Notes: generated from the letters alone by a model not told the origin. A stretch of DNA of 64,000 nucleotides from Parafannyhessea umbonata (GCF_900111255.1 NZ_FOGP01000008.1:21798-85797); one strand, 5' to 3'. Positions 63,601 to 64,000 are shown, counted from the first letter of the stretch. Program-made: numbers and translations.

Positions 63601-64000
63601 TAGCCGTCGCCGATGGGACTTCCAGCGTCGACCTTGGCGTTACCTTCACCGCGCCGGGAGACTCCTACGTGATGGGCAAGGCCGAGCACAACACCACGCA
63701 TACTATCACCCTCTACGCGGTCTGGAGCGCCGACACCGACACGGCCTACTACGTCGAGCGCTACGTCGTCACCGGCGACGGCGACCTCATCGCCCTCAGG
63801 GCCGACGGCACCGTCGAGCGCGACGCGGACGGCAACGTCGTCGCCCAGGCCGACCCGGCCGCCTACGCGGCCGGCCAGCGCGTCTCCCACCAGGGCGTCA
63901 CCGACGAGCAGGCGTGGGCGGACGAGGCCGTCTCCGGCGTCAGCTACCGCAACGCCGACAACCTGGCCGTCGCCGGCTACACCCTCCTCGGCAGGAGCGA
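24576..64000 (+). CDS. Giant BspA-LRR / InlB B-repeat surface protein B (3' partial, >13,141 aa)
   Basis: From ATG 24576 the frame stays open to the last base with no stop: 13,141 complete codons and no C-terminus in view. The final codons (reading VAGYTLLGRS) are in frame and typical of the repeats, so this is one continuous coding region. Order: signal peptide 1-38; low-complexity Ala/Thr/Ser/Pro linker to about 205; about 20 BspA-like LRR cassettes (about 206-5850) with a CUB-like domain (2741-2820) and a CBM-like domain (4239-4379) inserted; 33 B-repeat units (about 5852-8787) colinear with protein A; then a composite MucBP-like plus B-repeat array to the window end. The family is secreted and adhesin-like. 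How it is held on the cell cannot be seen. It has its own start signals after a terminator, so it is probably a separate transcription unit. Confidence 0.95.
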   Translation, partial: MDAPTPYKSFLRRLVAVFAMALAMTMLASMFAAHPALADDVFASDASVATAPATAPDTDAAGSTQQATAPSGAAIFAPSSEGNQAATAPATSVTGVSDDALPSTDQAALPSDTTTDAAGSTIGDATETAPSVASPDVQLQEEGDTDDDVTIDQPAGSARSVAGEKSFFSEGVEVPAGSGEGSNGLRSTPTLSVAAENYSDPQTFTGEDGVTGYWTFVNGTLTIGSNTAQKLRLSASSSERGALPWMSAITPSDVIEIRFVGKVNPASLASWFANFSSLVSFDGEGLLVTGISNFSKMFQGCSNLVNVTNFVGTGAASGANLSEMFDRCESLVAIDLSSWDLFGANNRVNMLSGLNSIESFTVANDVILSDTNFGDSVSRGNTAGTWFNNSNVPFTTGEIIARYAQKVTEATPVTYTFKYQSHFVSDATISWSYDTESKTLTIAGDSNASNIILNENYNSLPWLPSVARDTIAHIIVQGSVKASSLASWFANYSILASFDGSGFVVNDVSNFTSLLENDSALVELNLTGWVMNSVSNLNLADMFKGVSNLNSITLSKNAVLTSSGFANDGFNLNREATDGTWDASIADWFGTSSNVASRYTGSNVLLPNDSITYTWHAGQRGGRFSDNDNAWWKYDSNKLTLGADGGANKSVTLSSRESAPWLVEGKVTVKQVREVLSTGNLAPTSLASWFSSYTNLESFDGRGLDVSGTTDFSELFRGSSVKVINLDGWDMSSATSDADMFTGTTNLSTLTLGPDVRLGATSGLGITLASHTPADGSWVTDDKAWFGSGDNLISRYASGSQDATYIYVWSRGMFSGRFVSNDNVYWLFDPGESNIGTLTIGVGDVNSPLGKNVSEPYDQLPWLSVLADLRQIRIVEFLDGVTPENPVAWFNSTNSDGYSAHLYTGIMSFNGSGLDASAATSFAYFLRGCHTLSTLSGLENWDMSGVTSISGMLDGCGSLTSVEGLANWDVSQVSDFSYLLRNDKDLVSITALSGWDVRAALDFTELFRDAKAATTIDLSGWQMPDVMRTNMFSGVDNLVSFIINDTVKLDGTGFDSNASRANDVGSWERDDAASAAGTDPWFGNTSDLAKRYDSTRLSSPNYSGIATYTWKPGNIRGRFASNDNAWWKWDSEGKVLTLGTTFQSAGYDGQVEEVYTAQPWKTVLGREFVNNNVHQIVIEAGADLEPTHLDRWFMEYWALEKIEAHGLKIHSNSTFEKLFYDDGYLSSVLGLGTWDVSTVSSMKSMFEDNDSLTTLGGVSGWNTASLTDVSNMFKGDGELYTLTDIYSWDVSGVTTFDSFLSGAAKLETLNISGWNMDSGASRDDMFLGCKSLKTVTLGDGVGLEGSGFSDYELDNTREPSDGSWSTTGNAWFGSTSNIVARYQNDHSGRGSGLGEQIYSWNANVLSGRFENDYTWWTFSGGRLAIGAESTIPAGETNVIAEVHTAQTPMPWLAAIGSTDRVTAVSSNSANMFQATDPTSWFAGYKSLASFDGQGFDVSANTTLANMFSGCSALSTVTGLGGWDVSGVTSLAGMFDGASSLRTISGLDQWTTSSLETVANMFRNASSLTSLVDVAVWDVSGVTTFEGFLSGATSLQTLDISGWVMDAGSTRTNMFLNCRSLSLVTLGNGVILEGTGLDNVNLGKVAGQNKYSRDPNAGSWLTTDETWFGSSTNLNARYGTSSATNGHKVGEKTYRWVGGRYSGRFPSNDNAWWIYDYNSGLLTIGAGKTADNEDLTVSELSNELPWTTVTVFNIVSRIYSVSSTGGIAPDNLYSWFAGYSNLATFSGSGMDVSGTTSFANMFQNDGKLTTVSLENWQNQEGASRSGMFSGCGILATITLSDDSIIYGSGINGLSSRANTLGIWVLSDGATEVWFDCSAELEKRYGTSAVLNERFGVGATRPTGVLTYHWDGNRLGGRFPSNQNAWWVFYREVQANGSKAGTLTVGAVSTADNRVVNEYSDGTSRHVMPWASAISTLTRITKVTSEGGISPLSMEGWFQGLTKLTSFDAIGINSSRTESMKNLFYGDSSLTTFLNLSNWNGVNRVQTFENAFAGLTSLVSLTDVSGWQVDGATCYDGMFMGDNKLETLDIRNWDMDLSPTRLAITYKDMFTGLESLLHITVSDGVVLDADDEGFGNELVKHGAKWGTWSRSGESLGNTDSLAARYQQNTRTSPTYYTATYDWNEGVLLGTFLSNDNVWWHYDNGKLSVGISDPTRDGIVTEYDDGTEDHMLPWRVLLDDVNDPNGVTEVSSFWYDSASRGKVVPVNFQRWFYDYRLLETFDGTVFDFSSVTSMESMFQGDTRLTSITGISGWNTSNLTTIKNVFYGTTSLSTLSDLSGWNTSGVTDFSGAFYNDSLLTELDLHSWSMDDADSRTNMLAGCSGIRRLILSESVLMDDAGFEDTLVGLGNTNGMWLLESSAGDWIWFDTTSRLSDRYASTATNPTGKLTYNWDGNHLGGRFLSNGNAWWIYTKSGAGTGLLQIGVDGGDLGANGTHVTETALGMGDSALPWTKPSSGNVNVAIVPAVSVTSVTTKTATSGYLKMDDLSSWFKNYTSLVSFDGEGFDTSVCLGMASVFENDLRLQSVTGISDWDTSEMTSFASAFKGTSALSALDSLSGFSTGNVEDFSSMFQGASSLRYVTGISQWDTTKATTFNNMFRGMSSVLALDFSGWDMTASNGRATAPTVSGFLTGCVSLTKMTLGDKFNPDADGPTYALVVESAHNYTRYATGLGVNTWYVYSPGATSLTVTFSSDPYYKMGYRTWYYNGYHADTVTIYNRNGVSQGSWSRSTMTGVTLTVQGDTLYIVMTVEDNVEAVGFNLTVTSDHNIYQLLGSSATQGKTQGVTSRGVWKRGEDGWMGSWQELMTSYAGHGGAASQGIYELSIGEIAGRFGSNDDTWWHYANGELALHGTGVAADSQVNEVASGVTVEGASTIPWDFLRSWNTTRTSHGLQSYIYSVVSDGSLAPTNIQSWFSTYSNVVTIDMSGVVTGYATNFSNLFSNNPALTTVSGLGDWDTSGVTTMASMFQSDGVLSSVGDMSDWDVSGVVDFSSMFRDDASFYDLLGLASWQINQSEDVIMASMFRNTAIEAVDNLATWNTTRVTSMESMFRNAIHLANAVGLVNWNVVGTDLSNMFNMLNSLTGADNAVTVLDTVDLSKWRMDQATSVSNMLAGAHALSTVKVSDNFTILAGTGFTDSLLGRGVVDGAWERNDAKWFDSTSALAALYTADGAAFAGTYEYVWSNEPGGRFRYGSGITNTWWRYHESNQTLTIGTTEVVGADFTVDDKAINGTTEIPAGLPWNALISNIRHIVVRGGIKLTNPEGWFKDYANLIDFDGTGLRFSDQFDGSIASLFENDPNLTTITGIGAWPTERFTSLANLFKDDASLSTIDGIELWTNTSNVESLASTFRGTSSLTDLSYLRNWDVSKVESFSHTFDGCRALNSVEYINGWNTSSALDMSYMFANDTSLSEVVLTSPTWDTSNVTTFAYMFSGDTLLTNLNISSWDMRASIPTSGGRTGFLNNCSGLSTVTFGQNVVLSESGSTSTSTNSTGFGQALSGHAAANGRWQLRGGYWFDGTANLADRYAADVTRPAETMTYDWQNGQPGGHFLANSGATTTNSSAWWTYDPFTRTLTFGVDANSTNLDVYETRDQLPWLKYSVAVAGNTNNVVARSNIAPHNPASWFYGYGNLVTFDGGAMDPSKATSFYRMFRDCTGLTTLTGISNWDLADATDLTEMFCNARSLANLSGIANWDVSNVINMTSFLYDANALTDASAISNWDVSNVTSFSHFLYHPDSLRVVDFSGWNMSTSADFTNMLYNATLLDTITLGPTSIVWTGLSDISSRNDDDGRWYLSSYTWFGNSSAIEGLYEHTLDSASRLAAVYSQVGAANGSDLTFYWDGSNLGGRFSNLNTWWRYNKSTHVLTIGADYGGDRNITETSSQLPWATVPGRANVYTINSEGNANLLNPSGWFANYSNLTSFDGELMNVSGATDLSLMFANDPRLTTVSNVDGWNTSSATTISGLLRGDTGLANNYAFTAWDTSSVSDFSNVFAGDSGMTAIDLTGWDMSEATTVDGMLSGVTGLDTIILDEQNVLDDDDAFDATATSGLDDTLSGRTSKDGRWVLADGTWFDGSPRLSRLYPLGGNSRGDALIYTWDDTKLGGRFHSDELAWWYYTKATRVLTLGTQDDQRVEVSEKYDELPWLSIVTLADVLGVTSQGQIVLPEDASLWFASSPYASKEMLSAANKTLSVWTRDHGNISLSGDGEISIYSDSGWENAYTQIALELTAGKTYTLMLYMKGDAYTRLDNSGLPGVEVNRYAVRGDTRGSRVAVIPFLESGASSYQRRFVTFTAPYTGRFYLGICGGAIADTRRTYRFSVKDLSLIEEPGYIAMTSFNGQGLDVSCVENLSGFFDGDISLNSISHTSTWDVSNVSDFSNVFRDNESLADLSNITRWQLSSAATMSGMFSQMDSLASNAAIASWNVSGVTDFSDLFKDDFKLTNLDISSWNMTSAQETSGMLDGCTSIQTIVAGRSSVIDQGLTDSLSGRGPSDGMWKLEDLGWFDCSSRLASRYPARAAGSDFTSQLTYVWDPNFRGGRFTPNGNTWWLYENATSQLILGADGGAEKSVAMSADDLPWIDVVGLANITSVGSRGGIVLSTPSGWFAGYDNLTSFDGSQMDVVGATDLSNLFAGDSMLDTLAGVRDWDTSSVTDFSGVFKGVSALTNEGGFYQLDGWSTVSATDFSSMFEGASGLSDLTPLARWATGNVQNFSSMFKDCVSLEDQSPIRNWNTAAANNMSYMFAGCSNLKYLDLSQWNMKGRGMSLTGMLDGCGDLTQIKTGESTVLAGTGLSDNLEGHGKSDGSWSRDDSAAAVDGVWADSSSKLADLYPAGGNSLTPATYTWEEVVRGRFDSNQGVWWEYNLNTHTLTIGYDGTDGNTHVQEDANHLPWGSLAPPDAGGQGIKSVLQKLVFQDSSLNVDGLKVEVDNPAGWFAGYSAMTEADVASMDVSAATSLAGIFSGATSLETLTGTEEWNTSNVVDFSSAFQGDQELVSLDISSWNLVGHDVSNMLDGLDSITHLTLGGGSVLAGTGLSGTTTRVPNSGNWMNGDAKVVGNDDSDPGSTAALISLYPSGGNGHGVVTYDWVTKEFFKSNPNAWWFYDPETKALQVGIVDNPVDVTGDGVIDSDDFVVTEYGTSLPWRPSVAQGKIHKFEAVANGAGQLLTPRSMQSWFEGHTALLEFLGNNLDVSRSTSFASLFSSCTALSTIEIDAWDMRNNLARSTSEEPAVEVAADLTNMFAGTSPSTVSVGPNVILYGSGFAASMVARGQDNGTWRTGEGTDTWFDTSTHLANVRYGTDLTHNQHPAGAVTLVWTPGVGRSFSPNDNAFWAYDSQTKTFWYGAGPGTNKSLPNFTTGSDSSSAVGWSDGRGAYDMYSGDLALWWSNAPWFDILQPGSVEHIRTSGGAKPGDMSMWFAGAYGIGHNGGSYMEDYRWNYFVTGADGNSLSNYSLYTTYARKQVFSNVLDYDGSGLDMSSATNVSNMFRNLKKLQSVNLTGWKMPASYGDMLYGLDSLNELTLDDQVSLAGTSWTVTKRVAGQLNYRTTLMHSWKNQGSENNWLGTSADLERRYPSSLAGIGSTLGVQTYVWQTDDIGGRFPSNDAAWWRYDQLSRTLTFGVDNPGSSTTGSVIVADHGTSMPWRVVLNSGAVKYIEGDAQSGHLINPTDLSDWFNNTNGFYDGLIEFDGTNMRVGSTTTSFANLFKGDSALTTVRLTGWNMALSSPRTNAFTGTTSLVELSLDNGSILTNSGLYHADNQAARWRVDWLRGSNGPDLKVGSYKTNSELLDIYDVENNKGNAVTWHWYPGTIFKFNRSAAGHETGGPLQMPDVFAPFNYSYTFEDPNLSGSQWTGYERKGWRLLWWNTQPDGSGREYPTFAPGSTIVPTDAEFGEVTNLYAMWAPVDQTTLSFDKNNSNAQFNQGIIGFTQINKDAGTDIELPDYNGVVSAEGYDIIGWCTTADGTGTRYLNGDTFRMPWLESDQVVKNGTVTVNGVTATWYTYDTTAGVDRYTYAQTLYAIWAPHGNFTVNYDVRGGIPAIDSRTDVYWDSVNLVPSVVPTREGYSFVGWFFDVESEDDPVQLTNETHFYDFESPDDNSLPVTVYAVWEAGNVTITYLADGNGTVSSTNVFDSGKRATEEILSSSPVASGVGGVASPSYGYRVVSWTNNYNDEVITGTNSITPDVVYRIAYHDGSFHSVTFTAHFGLMTYIIQYQANGGTGSIPQDNATYGVYYQIADGGTSDGIHRDGYSFSYWSMSTDDASNSTHYSSGQLVNDFNTSNQIIVLFAHWNELQSSVVFSTRDGGTIENAGGVNMGATWRPETIGRVTGQAITAVARPSDGRIFVKWIDAATGATVSTTASFTISKSGTQWPATMSYIAVFAPITYAIAFDGNGATEGSVASIQKTYGTNVQLPSAAALKRDGHAFAGWNTEGDGSGASFADVELLTADLSSTQGATVTLYACWNALDYTISFRPGASGATGSMPDEPMVYGVAKAITANAYSLAGHEFAGWNTKADGTGDSYSNAQVVSALASNGQTVILYAQWIAAPQSVTFEAGVGGALTGATIVNIDWGTRLSGPQIPAAVPESGKKLVYWAYSMVPAGTSQAVSGLVGSPSDLTVTGSVTFIATFIDDDVFLVRYDRGDHGAFADESGLTYWTDLANGSVLPAFAGEKDTVSTNPRNYNNPKAQAGFTFVGWSWRGAGQSYSTLSGDSLPSTVTSDLVFVALFEADVQVLSFDANGGTSAGPGSLSAVRAATGANVVLPGSSDVARGGYDLAGWSTSSNGPVEYADGASIPMFSQNTTLYAIWEACSYVLAFDTGGGSTQASKNGIGWNDRNLLAGVADPTKTGYVFRGWFVSTAADAARADANTPFSAIATSSANGSAGTLYARWEEMSGKIVYSVVTVDATTGVRTPTDGGYVNHKSQVLSAVTGTATGSAAYARPGFTFVHWIDADGNVVSTSAAYVPTKDPYDPSVGSYAIWGNPTEYFAVFTAHDFTLYFDANGGTGSLNPIHFTYGIAQDIPLASQGGFARTGYTFAGWTTAPDGSGTYVADGASVKNLSDAQGADVTLYAQWTAATLALTIDGNGGHLPSSATTTRSYSLKSGDSMHLPSGGSFERAGYVLDGFSTTSRGDVVYLPSSTYAMPTSPTTLFAHWSPITYSVSYSAGTPDATGSMARQTFTYDVERALSKNLFERNGYDFIGWSTSASGDATYADEAYVKNLSSRAGGDVMLYAVWSARLYSVTYGTEDGTKGTVTASTRYVTYGSADAMEGVKTTAASGYEIRAWNWQMTLDDGTVKNGQTLNPTQVAIEGSTVFTALWAQVLSVSYLPGEHGSWDLGSSGTFFDGYNDGDLVPAFASPATAEGLPLGKTAEDGVTWTFAGWLGSDGVTYAANAIQPVNFEGQSLVFTALWARDTVISYNLNGGAWVSSEAPSSVTAAAGESVTLPGTSDVRRAGWRLDGWSLSANGPVAFAPGVSAVAMDVNTTLFARWTQKLYTVNYDTQDGSYIPTRTDVGWDSTDIVPAAPSRVGYLFIGWYHSPTHNTEDLDEGRVSEGMSFAQIATLKGIDDTTSGFTLYAWFTPEYATLHYAVESGLGSVAPDAETVRAGDGSPTGSVATPAQGYKLDGWYTSKGAWVSRSLSFAPTKTVDEVWFPGTTWYARFVPIAYEVAFDGNGGTGTGIVAIPALFDTPDALPIVATSFSRDGYTFAGWNTKRDGSGRSFTDGGQFDNLTTTDGATVTLYAQWSIVGHFITYDPNNSERGSINTPPSGALHAVGETFAVATAGDTVDFWRRGYTFDGWNDATHRDDATAQYSFGDSITMGNSDIVLYAHWTPISYTVVFHGNVIDAYLDSSAGLPTSVTVRYGEQVSIANRFLREGNVWTGWEVVGASDETFTFTSSQGYVSNLTYRDGATVDFFAQWAAERVSVTFASSDVTKGTISGEDSQAIWYGSKPAFDRVVVTPAEGSFLSGWAVTYYSQGEEKHTTIAADAVADYTIIGPTVFLAQWADGYTLSYLPGDHGTFSSQEGNTLFSHVAPGAKVPAFVGTNGVTPESDDASYSFGGWFVDANGNGSLDSGETLYRQADLSAVEDLVVNDDVSFVAYWIVPNAHVVYNANVPANSASVGAMASQGVVAGIATPLAKCGFRANGYEFQGWATSVNGAKVYSDMDEVTLSDGQTLGLFGVWSAKTYDLIVDAGTEPHGTLTAGTGFAVDSRITGAVSQEIFVADIVYGTHSDAILNVTSDTGWVLKGWKVIMTSDDGTVTTRTVDSLDDIVALGDTEASAIWQRLVRVSYQPGEHGAFATQNYPEAVPGTLAPVFQGEPTADEGWMFDGWRSSDGNAYSMEDLASLVVPDGGLNLVALWIPSSQTITLDANGGSFSEGVYATIVATPKTNVTLPDDTEVTRRGYLLDGWSLSADGEVLYGAGATIPMPTVLTPLFAHWKQDIIALGFEVQKNGGATYGTIEAEGVGLAITTTTVHDPRNAYTGLSFPDRSVASVAELLSSVSGDVVDASGSIIAVSPYAVTARAFDGYHFVRWVYSDGSTASSSATFVPSRGSSGRFEPMTYYALFEEDAPVVITYAVESGTTSWTSIPSESVRPVSGVPSGATGYAAAGYRVVGWYLGDQLVSENAAFTPSRNSETGLYESLTYTLRVEAAGNVAYAVRYLLQNADGSFSVATDPAPVIRYGTTGETVSVVAGDTVLVSIGGYTYRSDLSTTSGVVAADGKMALSLYYVIDPAPGISIVYKTDGHGSLSTNGELVSADQAASGTTVTAGAGYRLDHWQDASGRNVSTAVTFVPAKPDGGWSSEATYVFTAIFGEAPGFATFTYEAGEGGSVSRPSESVRPVSGTPLGSTATAGEGYRFVGWLNVTTGYRATVDGTIDGPAAPAFLVPAKDPVSGIYVSATYRALFEADNVGYTVKHYKVHGDGSTTLVASESLVGATGSVAYATPIDTATTSGWDGYTYAAGYTGAKTEGRVEADGSLVLLLFYTANTSTPYVVERWALDGDGNLTRLDDQQGSGTTDSTATPAVSTPAGYELVGEGVGVTGTYLGTSKTVSSVLSGTICGDGSLVLTHVFRAVKATYTVNYWKVTGQWHDSDPTSHYVKAAESDTFEDYVGKTVNATPIAVVGYTFRAPGTNEYYPSVTSGVVSVNALGNGTLVLDLYYEADSGNVLNLVVTSPAAWVSGHSHYARSSYRTESRISLPGVADVTYPGYTFQGWSVNSDLSTVDYAPGATFVTPAAKDSTLYAVWRANENTPYTIIQFKQNGDGTVEKISSTTAYGRTDSTAAPSVSAPAGYQLDATGTITFQGDDYAGLTSGTIAGDGSLKLVFIFRPATVGYTVEVYTVDGNGNATIVDAAHAFTGYAGGIVKADADASEVAPQGSYCHVLAVAPDGYSYPGDKVSFTVNGRTFRSTASGAIAGDGSSKFYIYFKPNTYTLTYSTGAGSWVGSADSAPATQFGKTISALPVNTTNVTRSGYELVGWTTRQTVTVSGESVTVNTAMGQKALDLFDLIKDGGTYFSAGSSYTMPKADTTLYAVWKPLMTTYSIYQYGVREDGQVTLLQQLESRQAYTDTVVYATADDKTYPGYGYNATYHDDEVDASRAHDTIDHVTVGADGLSRISLFFNAKPDTTYTIYFKRYTGSGTIEDFAIFDDGSGSYVASVTRTGYANTHVIVDDTALAYGASSHVDGSNDYRFNEVIVDAVLTRGYEYVQSFSVTIGGVTYSTTSDGIVAAGGTLELVLYYRATGNALTYDLNASDPIASWTVTDQTPTTAPNSGYTMNAPVAADVTRPGYELSGWKYTDDDGVERVILPGGEFVTNRTPMTLVAQWSPTTSTYIINYYKLKNGVVVLDHSDATQSATTEADYTIVPPTLSGYVVKPDGTVFSFGGSSLTSVYTQRIHGHLAGDTANTTVFDLYYEPRNDIDFRVIRWAISGDGSVTQLGETETIHQGIADRTGYVDADSDEAANNRWNRKTAPEGYRFLEHGVWYTLNNEAEDKVRTIAEGIIEADGSTVFNLFFIATELPLTLNTTQGGWYPAGVDLSKSYLAGKVVTLPGGSNVRRSGYTLAGWTTRATVTVNGGDVTVTDPSVKGQLAKDLLQVLEGLDDGSFYAAGGSFTMPSTATTLYAIWSPRNDISYTIEYWKHTGADTLVLADVITVTNGETDINASVTDEQVKTYEHYQRTSSVTVAATSASTTAGTYNEVTNAPVTVDADGHSTLALKLYYEAQNVTYYVDWFLFTDNSTAERSIRLYQREERSAKVDSTVAATQADKDLSIIGYQFDADFAYPGHKSTLSIDQLAEHDALELYFTALDQTLTLVVGTSGGARWTGTDYGTQTVKAGKLDTLPGTAYVERLGYTFLGWSTDSRANVSTGQDNIDKAQAILATEGITFFSASAVGGLDFEMPSNNLTLYAVWQALTTVEYTVKHIRITGDGTAKEVISETLSGIATDDTAAAVPYVLGSEKYDARFDGYTYKASFGAHNSVVSGPVSAKDALTLTLFYEADDTSLTYVLAGDANTAWLVGGSDPRVEATKSEKTETLLAVGQASRAGYTLVGWTTRADAATVRSGATAAQYATDIASDILAPGLQYLVPVGGSALYAVWTPNTKTAYTVEHWRVVKNNDGSYSTIFESAYDVDHLENMTDVSVSATPRNTSTDEKFKGYTLVADGAYAYGDSSNGFKSVLTGTVGGATPLKLMVYYAANLDTTFYVDSYIVNPDGTKVLLHKTTQLAGTTGTPVATGASSASATDVTYNANSGVITPMFILGYKFDTENSVAPGLTPVSGMPSAMVQSATIAGDGSTRLVLFYQLDYSDYTVEFYKIDGNGNRYALNAFNSNGGAATAGDATNVVSMSGLTSTTAIVNRNAGDTSSARQLTYAHLNYTSSETDGEGNPFSVLTGYSFDLSKSTVSGEILADGSLVLTLVYVADQIPLTFDLGSKGQLNGDAISRNYGAEQNITLPAASAVKRSGYRLVGWTSERTVDSAVVAEATGTAADALAATLAGAGYVGRYFSAGSAYTMPVTAMTLYAVWVPTNATTYTVDVYAISGDGTMSKVGSHAYGDGTADESTGDLSGRADALKSEFGLAGYRFFEPGVDQSVNAALPKQTKTSGIVAADGGLVLPFIYEAVDVDYGVVRYRVDADGTLTPVDANGDDAASEDDAKVVYQGKTGAHATVVVPGSVPASASAVTGATDQWYDVIAHQYYTIDNRNNVHIVNGTPAYAYNATYYYTTPDGEGGEVIHGDTSTNNEILGDGSTVLRLYYVPGSFALTFDVNNGTWRITELEGYTLSDDGKRFVGQFKATTAITFPAIDPGSTPTNGSAAYRAGYALKGWMIGNDMSVIYKPGDAYSMPVGAVTFKAVWDALPQTYDVQHIKVRGDGTLETFIAKTNLETRVGRYAQEKESTPAGYDFVGDNQSYTYVDNHGVSQTVTTHANVEVVYGQATTLVLYYKPHTNTVFHVERYIITGDGQVVALDVDGSIVRDDDGVPTSAAAYQAERTGTTDSIAHADGRNGTSFEQNAKVYNDDILIEGYTFVLNGASYTISPGSGTTDASGNIDGDGSLILRLYWYADRVSALTYDLGDLASVSTMTDSTHRSDETFELKGKGDVSRTGYELVGWTTRQTVEVDGSDVTVSSARGETAFRLIDAIGVLNTQQGYNQIFFAQGSTYQMPTHDITLYAVWKPIEVDYTIIRSKLTGNGDEVVLTTDVYSGLSDTELRFDATVAGYAGGITSATLNVVPAGYHYLAQGQTGSVGSHEVTTSAYGNIDPDGSSSFTLWYLPNTYKLMLEKGEGIWVSGTNPHAGTNHLTQELVELPLGEALDRPGYTFVGWSVHDSAASTTGSTNRTNAGTLSSDATGDWTSGGKHFTLPGTDFEMAYASEVGGTITLYAVWRANDISYYVDHYRVEGDGDIKEAWAETFTGIVDDDYTVTTTYSTASHDVNIRSGVSGDTRYNVAFVGYTFGSSFNVGMTSVESDTTLTLAVNAAGEGITHFSLFYKPDTLNLTFNAGLGVFTAGSTAGTNGLVWQRTTELSNIALPVDVKRDGYTFMGWSTDPACATAKGSTSRSEYLRISTLTGNDPAAGGAQWIASGVRYTMPTTSTTLYAVWRANTDTTFYVDLYRVDGNRVIKEEVLTESFTGITDDQYTIVTGDVQNDHQRKIFSSSESAAGNFPYNFIGYSYASSVSTTAGTKTTDVTLTILGYEVVDDATRFTIFYKADTIELEFDAGLGTFTSGAGANTNARVENHDVESTFKLPTNVQRAGYTLVGWSTSPSGKDKTGIASQTIAASLATVTGDAPDQGGANWTSVTSGVSADYVMPTTTQKLYAVWRANDTTTYYVERYVVTGDGVLVAIDKDGNLVRDAQGLVVPTNLTEGSGDAAHRVVHQGVTDEQAWADANATEGYRNDDRRAIAGYAYAAAGYGGHSTVARGTISGDGSTVLVLIYQPNSHIITLEGGSDSNLGQTTIVEVLTDETIVLPSSTVAGGGEGTYARPGYTLKGWTTEQALDGITTNESTGLASRTMSQVIAGSAYASRSYDGGKVFSPVPASDVTPLSYVVPTSANITLYAVWEANADTAYTVEVVVVKGDGTTTTTVINHVGVTDEEAYADAALDDPDISKSWVNHDNTDKAGYAYYDDDELTPYVFQDNSNVTGSTNIHNGDEYTSVAHGNINGRIADALVLRLVYVPNLNFLDFVAGPSTAHWQITEPDAQYSTGTVIQLPGTADITRAGYDLVGWSIYSGANTSTGYASQSASTTISGQPVDDPANGMSFVVLGGSYTMPTASEVTLYAVWSARNDTAFDVEYFYVTGDVEVKTLKATETLYGTTDEVANVEASVENVTRNEWSKNDNVLGYTYVWQASPQTVVKGDLSYTAITKSHGTISAESKMMLTLYYVGRFNNIVFDTGLGAFDDGASHDGSYRSETTILLPVDIKRDGYTFMGWSTKPSYEVGTKPTSVCSSTGLASRDASALAVADGTSSVDLGVTFTAPGDSYVMGKAEHNTTHTITLYAVWSADTDTAYYVERYVVTGDGDLIALRADGTVERDADGNVVAQADPAAYAAGQRVSHQGVTDEQAWADEAVSGVSYRNADNLAVAGYTLLGRS
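24690..25190 (+). repeat. Low-complexity Ala/Thr/Pro/acidic linker of protein B
   Basis: About 165 residues rich in Ala, Thr, Ser, Pro, Asp and Glu with internal echoes (TAPAT; TDAAGST twice). At the DNA level GCGACTGCTCCCGCGAC recurs at 24720-24736 and 24831-24847, showing local duplication. Probably disordered; no domain recognised. Confidence 0.7.
25620..26760 (+). other. AT-richer, TCA-rich codon island within gene B
   Basis: Ser is repeatedly written TCA and codons ending in T or A dominate. A hand count of 26101-26160 gives 28/60 G+C, against 42/60 at 60841-60900. The protein pattern (LRR cassettes 1-3) is unchanged, so the difference is in codon choice, suggesting a different origin or age for this segment. 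Confidence 0.6.
32796..33035 (+). other. CUB-like domain inserted between LRR cassettes of protein B
   Basis: Eighty residues unlike the surrounding repeats: SLTVTFSSD at the start, DTVTIYNRNG in the middle, then GDTLYIVMTVEDN and VGFNLTVTS at the end. The order (hydrophobic strand, DxVxIY, LxIxMTxDxxxxxxGFxLxV) resembles the CUB beta-sandwich found in extracellular proteins. It replaces the usual YTW strand at the end of the tenth cassette. No conserved Cys pair is present. The assignment rests on pattern only. Confidence 0.5.
37290..37712 (+). other. CBM-like jelly-roll domain inserted in an LRR cassette of protein B
   Basis: About 141 residues interrupt the cassette that begins at 37068. 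They run from NKTLSVWTRD through GDGEISIYSDSGW, LELTAGKTYTLMLYMKG, RRFVTFTAPYTGRFYLGI and YRFSVKDLSLIEE, after which the LRR resumes (TSFNGQGLDVS). The pattern of aGktYtlsxyxkg, fxTFtaPxtGxfxLgi and vkdxxL is that of CBM4/9-like carbohydrate-binding domains. Sugar binding is inferred; binding residues cannot be assigned. Confidence 0.55.
40080..40118 (+). other. EF-hand/dockerin-like calcium loop in protein B (40.1 kb)
   Basis: Encodes DVTGDGVIDSDDF, close to the first loop of dockerin domains (Asp1, Thr3, Asp5, Gly6, Ile8, Asp9, Asp12). It sits between the WW strand and the LPW motif of one LRR cassette. Only one loop is present, so it is not a full dockerin. Confidence 0.5.
42130..50935 (+). 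repeat. Ordered B-repeat array of protein B (33 units, colinear with protein A)
   Basis: Unit cores near 42290, 42565, 42908, 43195, 43460, 43737, 43985, 44233, 44478 (C), 44785 (D), 45033 (B), 45262 (F), 45547 (E), 45820 (A), 46075 (B), 46307 (A), 46556 (C), 46847 (D), 47082 (B), 47304 (F), 47580 (E), 47830 (A), 48096 (B), 48351 (A), 48610 (C), 48888 (D), 49160 (A), 49450 (C), 49696 (D), 49933 (B), 50305 and 50557 (E), and 50685 (M). Class letters are as for protein A's array. Each unit has its counterpart at the same rank in protein A, sharing details outside the common motif, for example DGWNDATHRD (48096) with DGWADASHKD (9961). Confidence 0.85.
48912..48953 (+). other. EF-hand-like calcium loop in protein B (48.9 kb)
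   Basis: Encodes DANGNGSLDSGETL within a class-D repeat. It has Asp1, Asn3, Asn5, Gly6, Leu8, Asp9 and Glu12, an acceptable calcium-loop pattern of the kind common in extracellular repeat proteins. Confidence 0.5.
50936..64000 (+). repeat. Composite MucBP-like + B-repeat array of protein B (continues past window)
   Basis: Two E-type units (51040, 51293) are followed by alternating segments. A MucBP-like segment (YxVExYxxxGDGxxxx..., ending DGSxxLxLxYxxN) is joined to a B-repeat whose core is GYTLVGWTTR-like and which ends MPxxxTTLYAVW. B-repeat cores lie near 52352, 53145, 54091, 54903, 55780, 56362, 57614, 58680, 59538, 60173, 60832, 61481, 62178, 62881 and 63499. Several B-repeats carry a TVTVNGGDVTVT-type insert. 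This array is much longer than the equivalent part of protein A, which has only three MucBP-like units. The MucBP naming is by resemblance. Confidence 0.75.
61708..63783 (+). repeat. Near-identical long-period repeats in the distal array
   Basis: A 33-nt exact repeat (61708-61740 and 63751-63783, 2,043 bp apart) encodes the YVERYVVTGDG start of a MucBP-like unit. A second exact stretch of 23 nt begins at 61851 and 63891, continues past one mismatch, and encodes QGVTDEQAWAD. A more diverged third copy begins near 59080. This indicates recent duplication or gene conversion of about 2-kb composite units. Confidence 0.8.
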